The notes under the pieces are model-generated. The model was given only the letters and a program-made list of their open reading frames with translations, was not told the DNA's origin and searched no databases. This document shows positions 50,992-60,246 of a stretch of 64,000 nt of DNA, piece after piece. A program made the translations under genes and the position numbers. This DNA is from Microbacterium horticulturae (lineage in GTDB: Bacteria; Actinomycetota; Actinomycetes; Actinomycetales; Microbacteriaceae): assembly GCF_029094505.1 (NCBI RefSeq), contig NZ_CP119108.1, forward strand, positions 3,224,001 to 3,288,000, written 5' to 3'. The first letter of the stretch is position 1, and each line of letters begins with the position of its first letter.

Positions 50992-52837
50992 CCCGACCAT
51001 CGTCGAGATTCACGGGCAAACGTACGACGTTCTTCGTGTCACGGGCACGGAAGTGACGCTTCGCAGTCATGCTTCTGGCAAGACCATCACCCGGCATCCC
51101 GCGGACCTTGCGGTCACCGACCCTGCGTTTGTTAAGCGTTCCCCGCGACTGGTGGATGAGCTCGCCCCGCATCTGAGGCAACGGCTGGGCGCGTTGGCGG
51201 CTCACCTCCGCGAGGTGGACGAAGGGGTATCTCGCGACGGGTCCCGCCGCCCGGAGTATGACCTGTTGACGACGTCGCAAGAGACTCGTGTGGCGCGAAA
51301 GCTGTGCGAGATGGAGCAGGCCGGTATGCGCATGAGTCGGGCCAAGTTCATGAGGAAGCTCACGGCGTACCGTAAGTACGGGCTGGCAGGTCTTGTCGAT
51401 GGTCGTTGGATACGTCAGCATGACCCCAGGAAGCACATCCCTGGTCCTGTGTATGACACCCTGCTCGATGTCTTGAACGAGTCCGTGAACAAATCCACAA
51501 AGACTCGCAAATATGTCATCGAAGAGGTGCGGAAGCGGGTGCGGCGCGAGCATGGGCCGAATGTCCTACTCCCCTCGGACGCGTCGATGTACCGCTACCT
51601 GAATATTCTGGGGCAGGCGCGGAACCTGACCGCGTCGGGACCGACCCGGCAGTCGGCAGCCAACCGCCGCGACAAGACGTTCGCGAAGAACACGGAACGC
51701 TTCCCCGGCGCCGAAGTGCAGGTGGATACCCACCAGTTGGACGTGTTCGTCTACGCGGGGAAGAAAACGGTACGACCGTACTTGACCGTGATGCTGGACG
51801 TCGCGACCCGAATGGTGCTTGCATTCACGCTCCGTATCAAGGCAACCAAGGGCGTGGACCATGTGTTGCTGATTGCGCAAGCGCTGACGCCACGACAAAA
51901 CCGTCCAGACCTCTCCGAGGTTCGGGCGGCTCTGCAGGACCAGATGCCGGACCACACCCTCCTGTCTTGGGAGGAGTACCAGGAACTCGCCCGTGAGCAG
52001 CCGTACATTCATCCGCGACGCATCCACATGGACAACGGCAAGGACTATCTGGCGACATCGGTCCACGACGCAACGGGTGCTATCGGCGGCGACATCACCC
52101 TGTCCGCGGTGCGGACGCCGACGGACAAGGCGCACGTGGAGCGGTTCTTCAGGTCCCTGGAGTCCGGCTTCGTGGAGACGCTCCCCGGTCACACGGCCGG
52201 GAACGTCAACGACCGCGGCAAGGAGCCCGAGAACGACGACCTCCTCACCATCGATATGCTCTGGGCGCTTCTGGATGACTGGATAATGCGCGACTATCAC
52301 CGCAGACCCCACGCGTCACTGCGTGATGAGCGTCAGCATCGTGTGAACATCTCGCCCACGCAGGCGGCCACATCGGCTGTATCCGCCGTGTCACAGTTCC
52401 GGCTCCCGTGGACCCGAGAAATGTACCTGAGCGCGCTGGAGCCCCATTGGCGAACAATCACCGACATCGGCGTGACGCACAACACCCGCCAGTACGACTC
52501 GGAGGAGTTGCACCCTTACCGAAACCTGATGTCCCCGGACCCTCGGAAGAAGGGAAAGTGGCCGGTCAAGGTCGACCCGTACAACCCGCGCGTCGTGTGG
52601 TTGGAGATTGCACGGGGGAAGTTCATCGAGTGTCGCGAGCGCGGCACAGACCAGGCCGGATACCTGCCGTTGCTCCCGCCTGTCGTCGACGACCCTCGTG
52701 CAGATGTCGCCCGGTTCGACGCGGCCGCTGCCGGCACCCCGATGCTGCAACCAGAACCGCCCGTCCTGCCCTCGGTCGAGTCGGCAACCTACGAGGACGA
52801 CGACGAGGACGACGACTTCGACTACACGAACGTCTAA
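50975..52837 (+). CDS. tnsB: TnsB-like DDE transposase
   Basis: The 620-residue transposase has an N-terminal HTH region (VARKLCEMEQAGMRMSRAKF), then a retroviral-integrase-type core with D251 (VQVDTHQ), D353 (HMDNGKDY) and E389 (AHVERFF). The D-E spacing is 35 residues, the DD35E arrangement of Tn7/Mu transposases. A beta-barrel region and an acidic tail follow (YEDDDEDDDFDYTNV), possibly the contact for TnsC. All catalytic residues are present. It cuts 3' ends and joins them to target DNA. Confidence 0.92.
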   Translation: MPSVNDPTIVEIHGQTYDVLRVTGTEVTLRSHASGKTITRHPADLAVTDPAFVKRSPRLVDELAPHLRQRLGALAAHLREVDEGVSRDGSRRPEYDLLTTSQETRVARKLCEMEQAGMRMSRAKFMRKLTAYRKYGLAGLVDGRWIRQHDPRKHIPGPVYDTLLDVLNESVNKSTKTRKYVIEEVRKRVRREHGPNVLLPSDASMYRYLNILGQARNLTASGPTRQSAANRRDKTFAKNTERFPGAEVQVDTHQLDVFVYAGKKTVRPYLTVMLDVATRMVLAFTLRIKATKGVDHVLLIAQALTPRQNRPDLSEVRAALQDQMPDHTLLSWEEYQELAREQPYIHPRRIHMDNGKDYLATSVHDATGAIGGDITLSAVRTPTDKAHVERFFRSLESGFVETLPGHTAGNVNDRGKEPENDDLLTIDMLWALLDDWIMRDYHRRPHASLRDERQHRVNISPTQAATSAVSAVSQFRLPWTREMYLSALEPHWRTITDIGVTHNTRQYDSEELHPYRNLMSPDPRKKGKWPVKVDPYNPRVVWLEIARGKFIECRERGTDQAGYLPLLPPVVDDPRADVARFDAAAAGTPMLQPEPPVLPSVESATYEDDDEDDDFDYTNV

Positions 52838-52841
52838 CCCC

Positions 52842-52883
52842 CGCCTGCCGCACGCGCGACTTCCCGTCGCCGTGCGGCAGGCG
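52842..52883 (+). terminator. Perfect 12-bp hairpin between tnsB and tnsC
   Basis: CGCCTGCCGCAC (52842-52853) pairs with GTGCGGCAGGCG (52872-52883), followed by TTTCTCG. It starts 5 bases after the tnsB stop and 53 bases before tnsC. It may partly terminate transcription so that TnsC and TniQ are made in smaller amounts. Confidence 0.6.
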
Positions 52884-52935
52884 TTTCTCGCTCGTGGTGT
52901 CACCTTCACCCGGTGGCACCGCGCATGGGAACTGC

Positions 52936-54099
52936 ATGACGATCAACTTCACACAGCCGGGCACCGGCCCGCTGGCCCTTAACCGCCGCGAATCGCTGCT
53001 GGCCTACCTCACGACGCCCGTCCCCGAGCCTCCCATCCTCACCCGCGCCGGTTACGACGCACTGCCCGAACCCGACAGGAACCGACATGACGCGGAACGC
53101 ATCGCGTTCTTGTCCGGCGGGCTGGTCATCAACACCCCGTCCATCGCGCGATGCAAGAAAGAACTCGTCCGGGCCCTCGCTGCCAACAGTGCCCGCAACT
53201 CCGGCCATGCCGGCGTGATGCTCACCGGGAACTCGACGATGGGCAAGACGACGACCGCGAAGGCGCTGATGCGGTGGGTCGTCGACCAGTACACCGTCCA
53301 GTTCCCCGAGTGGCAGGATGCCGACCACATCCCCGCGGTCTACGTGGAGGTCCCCGCCGCTGCCACCGGCAAGACGCTGATGAAGGTGTTCGCCGACTTC
53401 CTCGGCCTGTCCGTGATGGTGCGGGACACTGCCGACGACCTCCGCGTCAAGGTGGTGCAGGCACTGCGCCGCGCAAACACGCAGGTCATCGTGGTCGATG
53501 AACTTCACAACCTCGCCGGCCGCACCCCGGGTGTCGGGGAAGCCTCCGACGTGCTCAAGGGCCTGTCCAACGACCTGACCGCAACGTTCCTGTACGCCGG
53601 CATCGACCTGACTACTTCGGGCCTGATGGTCGGGCCGCGCGGTCAGCAGTTGTCGGGAAGGTTCACCGCTGTGCCCCTCGCCCCGTACGAATGGACCGAC
53701 CCTGAACAGCGCAAGACCTGGCGGGGTGTCATCCGCGCCTTCGAGACGAAGTGTGGACTGCTCGACAGCGCCCCCAACACGCTGAAGCCCCTCGCCGAGT
53801 ATCTGTACCAACGCACCAGCGGGAGCCTCGGGGCGCTCTCACGTCTGCTTACCGGCACGGCCATCGGCCTCATCAGCGGCGAAGGTCCGGAGGAATTCAC
53901 CCAGGCGGTCTTGGACGAGTACACCCTGGATTACACCTCTGAGCTGCGCTACGCCCGCCGGGACCTGCCCTCGGTGACCGCCCGCAGGAACACCCGTGCC
54001 CGCGGGTCCCGGACCGCGTCGAAAACGCATCTCACCCCCCGCACTTCGGAAGCCATCGACGCTGCCAAACGCAAGCTCACGGGGGAGGTGGACGCCTGA
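52936..54099 (+). CDS. tnsC: TnsC/TniB-like AAA+ regulator
   Basis: The 387-residue ATPase has Walker A GNSTMGKTT (residues 98-106) and Walker B VIVVDELHNL (D188, E189), then a sensor region LTATFLYAGIDLTT, matching TnsC/TniB. These proteins link the target selector to the transposase. ATG 52936 is chosen, with GGGAA about 5 bases before and family similarity beginning shortly after. It overlaps the tniQ start by one base (TGATG). Confidence 0.9.
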   Translation: MTINFTQPGTGPLALNRRESLLAYLTTPVPEPPILTRAGYDALPEPDRNRHDAERIAFLSGGLVINTPSIARCKKELVRALAANSARNSGHAGVMLTGNSTMGKTTTAKALMRWVVDQYTVQFPEWQDADHIPAVYVEVPAAATGKTLMKVFADFLGLSVMVRDTADDLRVKVVQALRRANTQVIVVDELHNLAGRTPGVGEASDVLKGLSNDLTATFLYAGIDLTTSGLMVGPRGQQLSGRFTAVPLAPYEWTDPEQRKTWRGVIRAFETKCGLLDSAPNTLKPLAEYLYQRTSGSLGALSRLLTGTAIGLISGEGPEEFTQAVLDEYTLDYTSELRYARRDLPSVTARRNTRARGSRTASKTHLTPRTSEAIDAAKRKLTGEVDA

Positions 54100-55973
54100 T
54101 GACCGACGAACTGCACCGCACCTTCCCGTTCCGGGTCAGACCGCGATACCGGGAGACCGTCGACTCGCTGACCCGGCGTGTGCTTGCCATCAACGGCGAG
54201 CCCGCCGACTTGCCCACCCGCGTCCTCACCACTCACGGCCTCACCGCCGACCAGTGGCCAACGCTCCTACACAAGAAGAACAGGTCGCGGCCATACGACG
54301 CTGTCAACGCGGGCGTGCACCACCACGACGGGCAGATGTGCGCGCAGTGCACCGACCTGCTCCCGCACCGTTGGATGTGCACGCTGTGCGCGGGAGGTGA
54401 CCATGTCGAGCAGGCCCCCCACTTCACCTCCCCGGTCTGCTTCCGTCACCGACGCTGGCTCGGGTTCACCGAGACACCCGAGCGCCAGCACACCACCTCC
54501 GCGGAGCACGTTCGCGCCGCACGCCGGTTTGACAAGCTCCGCCAGGCCGCACGCGTCGACCCTCGCCTGTTCGGGCTGGTCAGCGGTCATCTCACCGACG
54601 AACTGCAGGCCAGCGAGGAGGACGTCTTTCCGACGAGCATTGCGCTCATCCACCAGTTGACCCACCCGGATTTCCTCCGGAAGATGCTGGACCCCCGCCA
54701 GACGTACCGCCGCGGTTATCTGCGATTGCAGGCCGCGGTGACCTCTCACGCCGGCCGCCGATTGCCCGGTACGACTCGAGCGTTGTGGTTGCTGATGCGG
54801 CCCGCTTTCGCCGCCGCCCGTACAGCGGCCCGGACCGGTCAACCCTTCGCCTCCGGCCATCCGCACGACTTTCCTGTTCACCCTGCCGCCGTCCGTGCCT
54901 TGCCGCACATGCGGGACCGGGAACCGTTCACCCGGTTCCTGGAACAGACCGGCGATACGCCCTCTTCGGCAAACACCTACCTGGGCGCGGCATATCAACG
55001 GCTCGCTCCCGGCACCCGCAGTCGGCATCACGTCTGCCGCCACGGACACACGTTCACTCACACGAGCGCCGACCTCGAACCACGGTGTCCCCGCTGCCCC
55101 CGGGCAGGGGCCGCCATTCCCGGAGTCAACGACATCGCCTCCCAAGCTCCCCGCCTCGTAAAGCAATGGGACTGGCAACGCAACGGCGCTCTGAGCCCCA
55201 CAATGGTCGCCACGAGCAGTCACGACAAGCTGCACTGGCTGTGCAAGAAGCAGCATCCCTTCTCCGCCACGCCCAGCAACCGCACCCAGAACGACCAGGG
55301 TTGCCCGGTCTGCCAGAACCGACGAGTCCTCGCCGGCGCGAACGACTTCGCTACCCGCTTTCCCCGGGCATTCGCAGAGCTGTCCCCCAGTGCGGTACAC
55401 CGCTACAACCCGTATGTTCACACCCCCAGTTCCGACGTCTGCACCCGGTGGACCTGCGCTGCCGGGCACGAGTTCCCCGCCACCTTTAAACAACGCGCCA
55501 CCGGGTACACGTGCCCGCAATGCCGACGGCTCGCCTCCGTGGCCTTGCGCGGAAGCCTTGCCGAGAAGCACCCCGCCATTGCCGCGCAATGGGTTGACAC
55601 CGGCACCGGCAGAACGGCCCACGACTACAGTCCCGGCAGCAAGAAGCCAGGCAGATGGCGGTGCGAGCGCGGACACGAATACGATATGCCCATTGAACGC
55701 CGTGTCGCCGGGTGCGGGTGCCCGTATTGCGCCGGACGCCGACTCCTACCCGGTTTCAACGACCTCGCCGCCACCCATCCACGCATCGCCGCAGAATGGC
55801 ACCCCTACCTGAACTGGACGACTCCCGACCAGGTCTTCCCCGGGTCAAACAAGAAATGGCATTGGCTCTGCCCGAACGGCCACCGCGTGTATCGGTCCGC
55901 CGCGCACCGCATCCTCTCCGGAGGCTGCGCCGAGTGCCCACGCGAAGAGCGTGCGCTTCACCGGCGCTCTTGA
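54099..55973 (+). CDS. tniQ: TniQ/TnsD-type target selector with C-terminal zinc-ribbon array
   Basis: The 624-residue protein starts as a TniQ: RPRYRETVDSLTRRVLAING near residue 15, then zinc-finger cysteines CAQC (81, 84), CTLC (94, 97) and CFRH (114, 117). From about residue 305 to 615 there are five modules of the form (W)xCxxxH ... CPxC, for example WTCAAGHEFPATFKQRATGY then TCPQC, and WRCERGHEYDMPIERRVAGC then CPYC. NDxA...P helices lie between them, as in DUF4379-like probable zinc ribbons. Such an array likely reads a specific target sequence, as TnsD reads attTn7. It is the last gene of the tns operon. Confidence 0.85.
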   Translation: MTDELHRTFPFRVRPRYRETVDSLTRRVLAINGEPADLPTRVLTTHGLTADQWPTLLHKKNRSRPYDAVNAGVHHHDGQMCAQCTDLLPHRWMCTLCAGGDHVEQAPHFTSPVCFRHRRWLGFTETPERQHTTSAEHVRAARRFDKLRQAARVDPRLFGLVSGHLTDELQASEEDVFPTSIALIHQLTHPDFLRKMLDPRQTYRRGYLRLQAAVTSHAGRRLPGTTRALWLLMRPAFAAARTAARTGQPFASGHPHDFPVHPAAVRALPHMRDREPFTRFLEQTGDTPSSANTYLGAAYQRLAPGTRSRHHVCRHGHTFTHTSADLEPRCPRCPRAGAAIPGVNDIASQAPRLVKQWDWQRNGALSPTMVATSSHDKLHWLCKKQHPFSATPSNRTQNDQGCPVCQNRRVLAGANDFATRFPRAFAELSPSAVHRYNPYVHTPSSDVCTRWTCAAGHEFPATFKQRATGYTCPQCRRLASVALRGSLAEKHPAIAAQWVDTGTGRTAHDYSPGSKKPGRWRCERGHEYDMPIERRVAGCGCPYCAGRRLLPGFNDLAATHPRIAAEWHPYLNWTTPDQVFPGSNKKWHWLCPNGHRVYRSAAHRILSGGCAECPREERALHRRS

Positions 55974-55980
55974 CCGACGC

Positions 55981-56016
55981 GGGTGGGCAAGCGGCACACG
56001 TGCCGCTTGCCCACCC
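55981..56016. terminator. Perfect 17-bp inverted repeat after tniQ
   Basis: GGGTGGGCAAGCGGCAC (55981-55997) pairs exactly with GTGCCGCTTGCCCACCC (56000-56016), 2-nt loop, starting 7 bases after the tniQ stop. No T-run follows, as is common in actinobacterial terminators. Confidence 0.65.
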
Positions 56017-56681
56017 AACGACACTCGGCCGGTTTTCCAATTGCCGCCGACCATTACGCGACATAGCACCCCGACGCCGCACAACACCGCGGTCTTCAGG
56101 CTGCGACGCGGAAGAGTCGCGATCGTGATGATCCCACGTACTTGCCGACCGAATTACCGTGAAGCATGCTGCAGGACGCTCGGCTGTCGGCGATGGGGGC
56201 CGCCTCTCGGCGTTTTGGCAGAGACGACATATCGTTGTCCACGCCGCCGGCCCGCTCGACAACGCCCATCAAGTACCGACAGCGGGACCGGTCGCGTGGG
56301 ACTGATCCACGGCGAGGGAAGCGGTCTGCATCGGCGATCAGAGTAACGCGGCCGAAGGGCAGAAGTTGCCCGTCGAGCGGTGTTGCGATGGCAATGCCCT
56401 AGACCGCCCCAAGCAGACCGAGGGTTTGGGCGCCGGCAGGCTGGTGGCGGTCTGCCCTGATGTACGTGGCCACGTTCCGCGCAAGGACTGCGCATGGATG
56501 AGTCGTGAATACGAGTCAATCCATCACCGTCCCCGCCGCCATCTCGTTTTTACAAGGGCCGACGGAAGGGCCACCGCGTCGGTGAGCTCACCGCGTGTAT
56601 TGCGCCGCGCGGTCATTCGCGCCACGACTTTCAGGGCACGCCGCGTACATGAACACCATGACCGAAAGGAAACCAACCATC
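56017..56681. other. No supported gene
   Basis: Some 660 bases after the tns operon with only weak open frames on both strands. The last 60 bases provide the ribosome site for the next gene. Confidence 0.4.
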
Positions 56682-57221
56682 ATGCACCTTTCCCGCACGA
56701 ATGACGCTGCCGCTCGTCGTGAAGCCGGGCGGCTTCGCGACGGTCGCTTTGGCCGCACAGTGCACACCAACCCCGAAGTGAGGCTGAACATCGCTCGTCT
56801 AGAAGGGAGCCTGGGAGAGTGTCGTCGTCGGACGACACTGGCCGAACAGCGCGTCAAGTCCGCCCTCGTCGAGCTGATTGACGCTTCGATGCCGGCTGAT
56901 GCCGATATCGTCAACTACGAGCTATCCCCCATGCGCGACCATCTCGTAATTCGCGAGGCCTGCGGCTTCTACGGCGCTGAGCTTGATCTTCGCGGGTTCG
57001 AGCACATCGACAACGCCCTCGCACTCCTCGGATCGCCATACGTCGACTTCGACGGCGACCTCGTACTCAATTCCCTCGACGAGTACGGATGGGAGCGCGA
57101 CATGCAATACATCCAGGCCCGCGCCGCGCGCTCACGTGAGGATTTCCGCGCCGCGCAGGCCGACCTGCTTACGGCGCGTGCCGAACAGGCAGCCGCGCTC
57201 CCCGCACCGCATACCCCATAA
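56682..57221 (+). CDS. Hypothetical island protein
   Basis: The 179-residue protein has a basic start (ARREAGRLRDGRFGRTVHTN), a coiled helix (RLEGSLGECRRRTTLAEQRV), an acidic middle and a final long helix. Family not recognised. ATG 56682 is chosen because GAAAGGA lies upstream. It may be the first cargo gene of the Tn7-like element or belong to an adjoining plasmid-like element. Confidence 0.55.
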   Translation: MHLSRTNDAAARREAGRLRDGRFGRTVHTNPEVRLNIARLEGSLGECRRRTTLAEQRVKSALVELIDASMPADADIVNYELSPMRDHLVIREACGFYGAELDLRGFEHIDNALALLGSPYVDFDGDLVLNSLDEYGWERDMQYIQARAARSREDFRAAQADLLTARAEQAAALPAPHTP

Positions 57222-57304
57222 CGATGGCCCGAGACGGTCGGCTTCCGCTGAGCGCCGACCGTCTCCCGCCTGTCCTGGTGTTCGCGAGCAGACCTGACTG
57301 GCTG

Positions 57305-57475
57305 TCAGCCGCCATGGATCCCGGGGATGTCGTCGGCATCGGCTGGACGGGTCATCGTCTCGTCATGTCGCACAACAAGACCGCATGCGGGGCAGTGCCA
57401 GCCCGCATCGTCGTCCCGCATCAGCACGCCGTCGAGGGGGCACCGAGGTTGTGCGGCGATGTCCAGATCGTCCAC
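57305..57475 (-). CDS. Small zinc-ribbon protein
   Basis: The 56-residue product (GTG 57475 to TGA 57305) has RCPLDGVLM and WHCPACGLV, a single CxnCxxC zinc ribbon, followed by an acidic tail. It is too short for standard ORF cut-offs. The antisense frame on the plus strand is its shadow. Such mini zinc ribbons are frequent in actinobacterial plasmids; function unknown. Confidence 0.5.
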   Translation of the reverse strand: MDDLDIAAQPRCPLDGVLMRDDDAGWHCPACGLVVRHDETMTRPADADDIPGIHGG

Positions 57476-57578
57476 CCGCAAAGACTACCTCGAGCACCAC
57501 ACGATCTTGCCGTCGCCGCTTTCCCCGCCCCGACTCACCAGAGCCCCGGAGGGCTTGGGCGGTACGATCGCCCATCAC

Positions 57579-57613
57579 CCCGCATTTCGACAACGACCCG
57601 TTGTCGAAATGCG
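57579..57613. repeat. Perfect 16-bp inverted repeat, 3-nt loop
   Basis: CCGCATTTCGACAACG (57579-57594) and CGTTGTCGAAATGCGG (57598-57613) are exact inverse copies around ACC. No T-run follows on either strand. It could be a recombination site, a partition (ParB) site or a hairpin terminator. Confidence 0.6.
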
Positions 57614-57798
57614 GCACCTCAAGTCGATGCCGACGGGTAGATGCGTCCGTCCGAGATGGGGCGGAGAGTCCCACCATCGCGGCGCGATGTGGCGTGTCTC
57701 CCTCGAGTTCCCGCAGTCCCGCTCATCGTTTCATCCACGTTTCGCCACGCCAGACTGCGTCGATGTCGAATCTCAGGGACCACGCGCATAGGGGCTCC

Positions 57799-58227
57799 AT
57801 GGACACGAAAGAAAGCCAGCTCACACTGCCCCTCTTCCTCACGGCTTCGGAGGTCGAACATGGATTGCGGAACATTCCCGGGGCTCTGCCGCCCCTCCCC
57901 ACTGGGACATCGTTTGGGGGTGAGCGAGTCTACCTAGTCCCAGAACTTGACGACTGGCTGTACGAATACGCTCTTCTCGAGAGCTTCCGGTCACCCGACG
58001 ATGCGGTCAGGCTCTGCACGGATGTTCTTCTGCCCGGCGGGCGTACCGTCGACATCGCGCTCACGGAAGATGAGCTTCGTGTCGCCATCGCCGAGTCGCT
58101 GATGCGCGGAGAGAAGTTGCGGCTCGCCAAGGTCCTGGGAGACCTGGCAGCTCGCACCGACCTCGAACAGTTCGTCATCGAGATGGACGAACTCCTGACG
58201 GAGAGCGGACTCTTCGTCGTCGTCTAA
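57799..58227 (+). CDS. Hypothetical protein
   Basis: The 142-residue acidic protein (SQLTLPLFLTASEVEHGLRN start, LTEDELRVAIAESLMRGEKL, ELLTESGLFVVV end) is unrecognised. It converges with the ParB-methyltransferase gene 39 bases away. ATG 57799 is chosen; the frame upstream of it is not protein-like. Confidence 0.5.
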   Translation: MDTKESQLTLPLFLTASEVEHGLRNIPGALPPLPTGTSFGGERVYLVPELDDWLYEYALLESFRSPDDAVRLCTDVLLPGGRTVDIALTEDELRVAIAESLMRGEKLRLAKVLGDLAARTDLEQFVIEMDELLTESGLFVVV

Positions 58228-58266
58228 CCGCCTCCCGCCAAGCCCATCGACCGCCGCCGCCCCTGC

Positions 58267-59346
58267 TCACTCATGGGCGGCGGCGACTCGAGACGGGGAG
58301 TGCAGCTGTGCCGCGCCGGGGACGAGCAACCCGTACACGCGGCCCACGCTGCTGAAGATCTCCGTGAACCCACTCACGTTCGGCCCTAGGTAGACAAGCA
58401 CCACGGGAAAAGGCGCCTCCCCCGCCGCGTCAGTGAACCGCAACCTCCCTCGCACGAACACCCGCGGGTAGGGCGCCAATCGGTCGATCCAAGCGGTGTT
58501 CACGCGAGCGGGCAGCAAGCACACGGCCTCCGTCACCGCTCCCTGCTCATATTCCTGCGCGAGTTTGGCGACCCATTTCCCTGGCGAGCCTTGACTGTTC
58601 CACGGCGGGTTGAGGAACACTCTTCCTTCCCACGCCTGGCTGAGCCCATCATCGACACGGGTGAAATGACGACCAGCGGTCACCCACGGATCCCCCATGT
58701 TGGACGCCGGGTCAAGGTCAATGTGTCCGAGCAGTTCCTCCACGAGCCGCAGGATGTGCGGTGGTGTGTACCACTCCTCGCTGCCGCTGGCGCGACGGAG
58801 CCGGTGATACTCGGCCACAAGTGCCCGGTCCTTGCCCGCGGCGCGAATGATCTCCGCTGCCGCCCGCACCGCCAGCAGCCCCTTCTCCACCTCGTCAACC
58901 AGATCCGCGGGAGCATGGTCGAGGACGAGCTTGCCGTCGCGCACAGTCCTCTCGCTGATGCCGAGCCGTTCGGCAGCGTCATGATGCGTGAGCGGCTTCT
59001 GCGACGAGCTGGCCGCGGTACGGTCGCCGCCATGCCGGAATCCAACGAGCCGTGCAGCTATGAGGGCACGCTGGCTCTGCGTGAGGTGACGGCGTGTCGA
59101 ATTGGTGTCGACCACAAACTCGAGCGCCTCCCGATCCGTTCCAGTGAAGGACACAAATCGCGGCGACACACGTGCAACGCGACATGCCAACAGGCGGTTT
59201 CGACCATCAAGCACCGTCCCATCTGCATGCAAGACCACCGGCTCACGCAAACCATTACGACTGATCGACTCGGCGAGCTCGGCAAGCTCATCCGCAGCCA
59301 TCAACGGGTAAATATTGGCGAGGGGATGAAAGGCGAGCTCAACCAC
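58267..59346 (-). CDS. ParB/Srx-domain plus N6-adenine DNA methyltransferase fusion
   Basis: The 359-residue protein joins two recognisable parts. The N-terminal third is a ParB-like domain (ADELAELAESISRNGLREPV, then VLHADGTVLDGRNRLLACRV) followed by an HTH (HDAAERLGISERTVRDGKLV). From about residue 190 there is a phage Dam-type methyltransferase (EEWYTPPHILRLVEELLGHI, DLDPASN, then VFLNPPWNSQG with the catalytic NPPW near residue 245). The ParB part may guide or regulate methylation. The GTG start at 59346 is followed 60 bases upstream by the ParA gene. Confidence 0.82.
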   Translation of the reverse strand: MVELAFHPLANIYPLMAADELAELAESISRNGLREPVVLHADGTVLDGRNRLLACRVARVSPRFVSFTGTDREALEFVVDTNSTRRHLTQSQRALIAARLVGFRHGGDRTAASSSQKPLTHHDAAERLGISERTVRDGKLVLDHAPADLVDEVEKGLLAVRAAAEIIRAAGKDRALVAEYHRLRRASGSEEWYTPPHILRLVEELLGHIDLDPASNMGDPWVTAGRHFTRVDDGLSQAWEGRVFLNPPWNSQGSPGKWVAKLAQEYEQGAVTEAVCLLPARVNTAWIDRLAPYPRVFVRGRLRFTDAAGEAPFPVVLVYLGPNVSGFTEIFSSVGRVYGLLVPGAAQLHSPSRVAAAHE

Positions 59347-59409
59347 ACAACCATCATGCCGGCATCCCCTCCGTCAGCCTCGGCAACTACCAGGCCGCGA
59401 GAGCAGCCA

Positions 59410-60072
59410 CTACGGATGCCGGCGACCTCGTTCCAACACGTGCAGGAGCTCCAGCGCCACCGGCAAGAAGTCTGTCGCCGCAGAGATGTCGCCTGGAATA
59501 GGCGGTCTCAGGCTCCCTGCTCTATCGATTCCCCAAGCAAGCCCTGGGGATAGACGAACGTGGCTGCTGAACAGCGGGGAGTTCAAGTCGTTCTCCACTA
59601 CCCGCCGGAGATTCGCGCCCTGGGAACGGCTCCTGCCATCGATCATGTTCAACAAGATTCGAAATGATAGTCCCCGTGGGCGGAGATACTCGTCGACCGT
59701 TCGGCGCAGCGGAGCCACATTCACGGCGCCGGAAATGAAAGGCACGATCGCAAGGTCCGCCACATCCAACACAGCCTCCAGAGCCGGGTTGATCTCCGTG
59801 TCTGCGCTTGTGTCGACGAAGAGCAAGTCGTAGCTTTCCTCCAATCTGCGGAGTTGCCGGAGGGCTCCTGGGTCTACCGACGCGGTGTAGTCGCAAGGCA
59901 GCTCATATTCGGTCTCGCCATCAACGGCGCTCATCCAACTCTGTGCCTGCATCCGCGCGTCGGCATCAACCACCATGACCCGCTGATACCTGCCGGCAAT
60001 GGCCGCCAGGTTCAAAGTCACCGTCGTTCGCCCAATGCCACCCTTCTGCCCTGCAACGACGATGATCCTCAA
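59410..60072 (-). CDS. ParA-like ATPase with altered P-loop
   Basis: The 220-residue MinD/ParA-type protein starts IIVVAGQKGGIGRTTVTLNL and has VMVVDADARMQAQSW and YDLLFVDTSADTEINPALEA. The deviant Walker A KGGxGKTT reads KGGIGRTT: the signature lysine (K10) is kept but the P-loop lysine is Arg15. ATP hydrolysis could be slow or absent. It precedes the ParB-methyltransferase fusion in the same direction, like parAB partition pairs. Confidence 0.8.
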   Translation of the reverse strand: MRIIVVAGQKGGIGRTTVTLNLAAIAGRYQRVMVVDADARMQAQSWMSAVDGETEYELPCDYTASVDPGALRQLRRLEESYDLLFVDTSADTEINPALEAVLDVADLAIVPFISGAVNVAPLRRTVDEYLRPRGLSFRILLNMIDGRSRSQGANLRRVVENDLNSPLFSSHVRLSPGLAWGIDRAGSLRPPIPGDISAATDFLPVALELLHVLERGRRHP

Positions 60073-60246
60073 GACCTGTCCCCTGCCTTCCGCCTCTGCC
60101 GCTCGCCAGCGCGGTGCTGACGTCGCCGCCGCGAACGTCCGCTGACCGCGCGCTTGGTCACGCTACCGAGCCGGTCGCGCTCGTGTCGGATCAAGTGCAA
60201 GCACCCCGCCGCTCGGTGGTGTCACAGTTTCCTGCGAGGACCGCGC

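Noticed and set aside
57224..57640. Plus-strand frame of 138 codons
   Set aside because: Shadow of the minus-strand zinc-ribbon gene at 57305-57475 and runs through the perfect inverted repeat without protein-like sequence.
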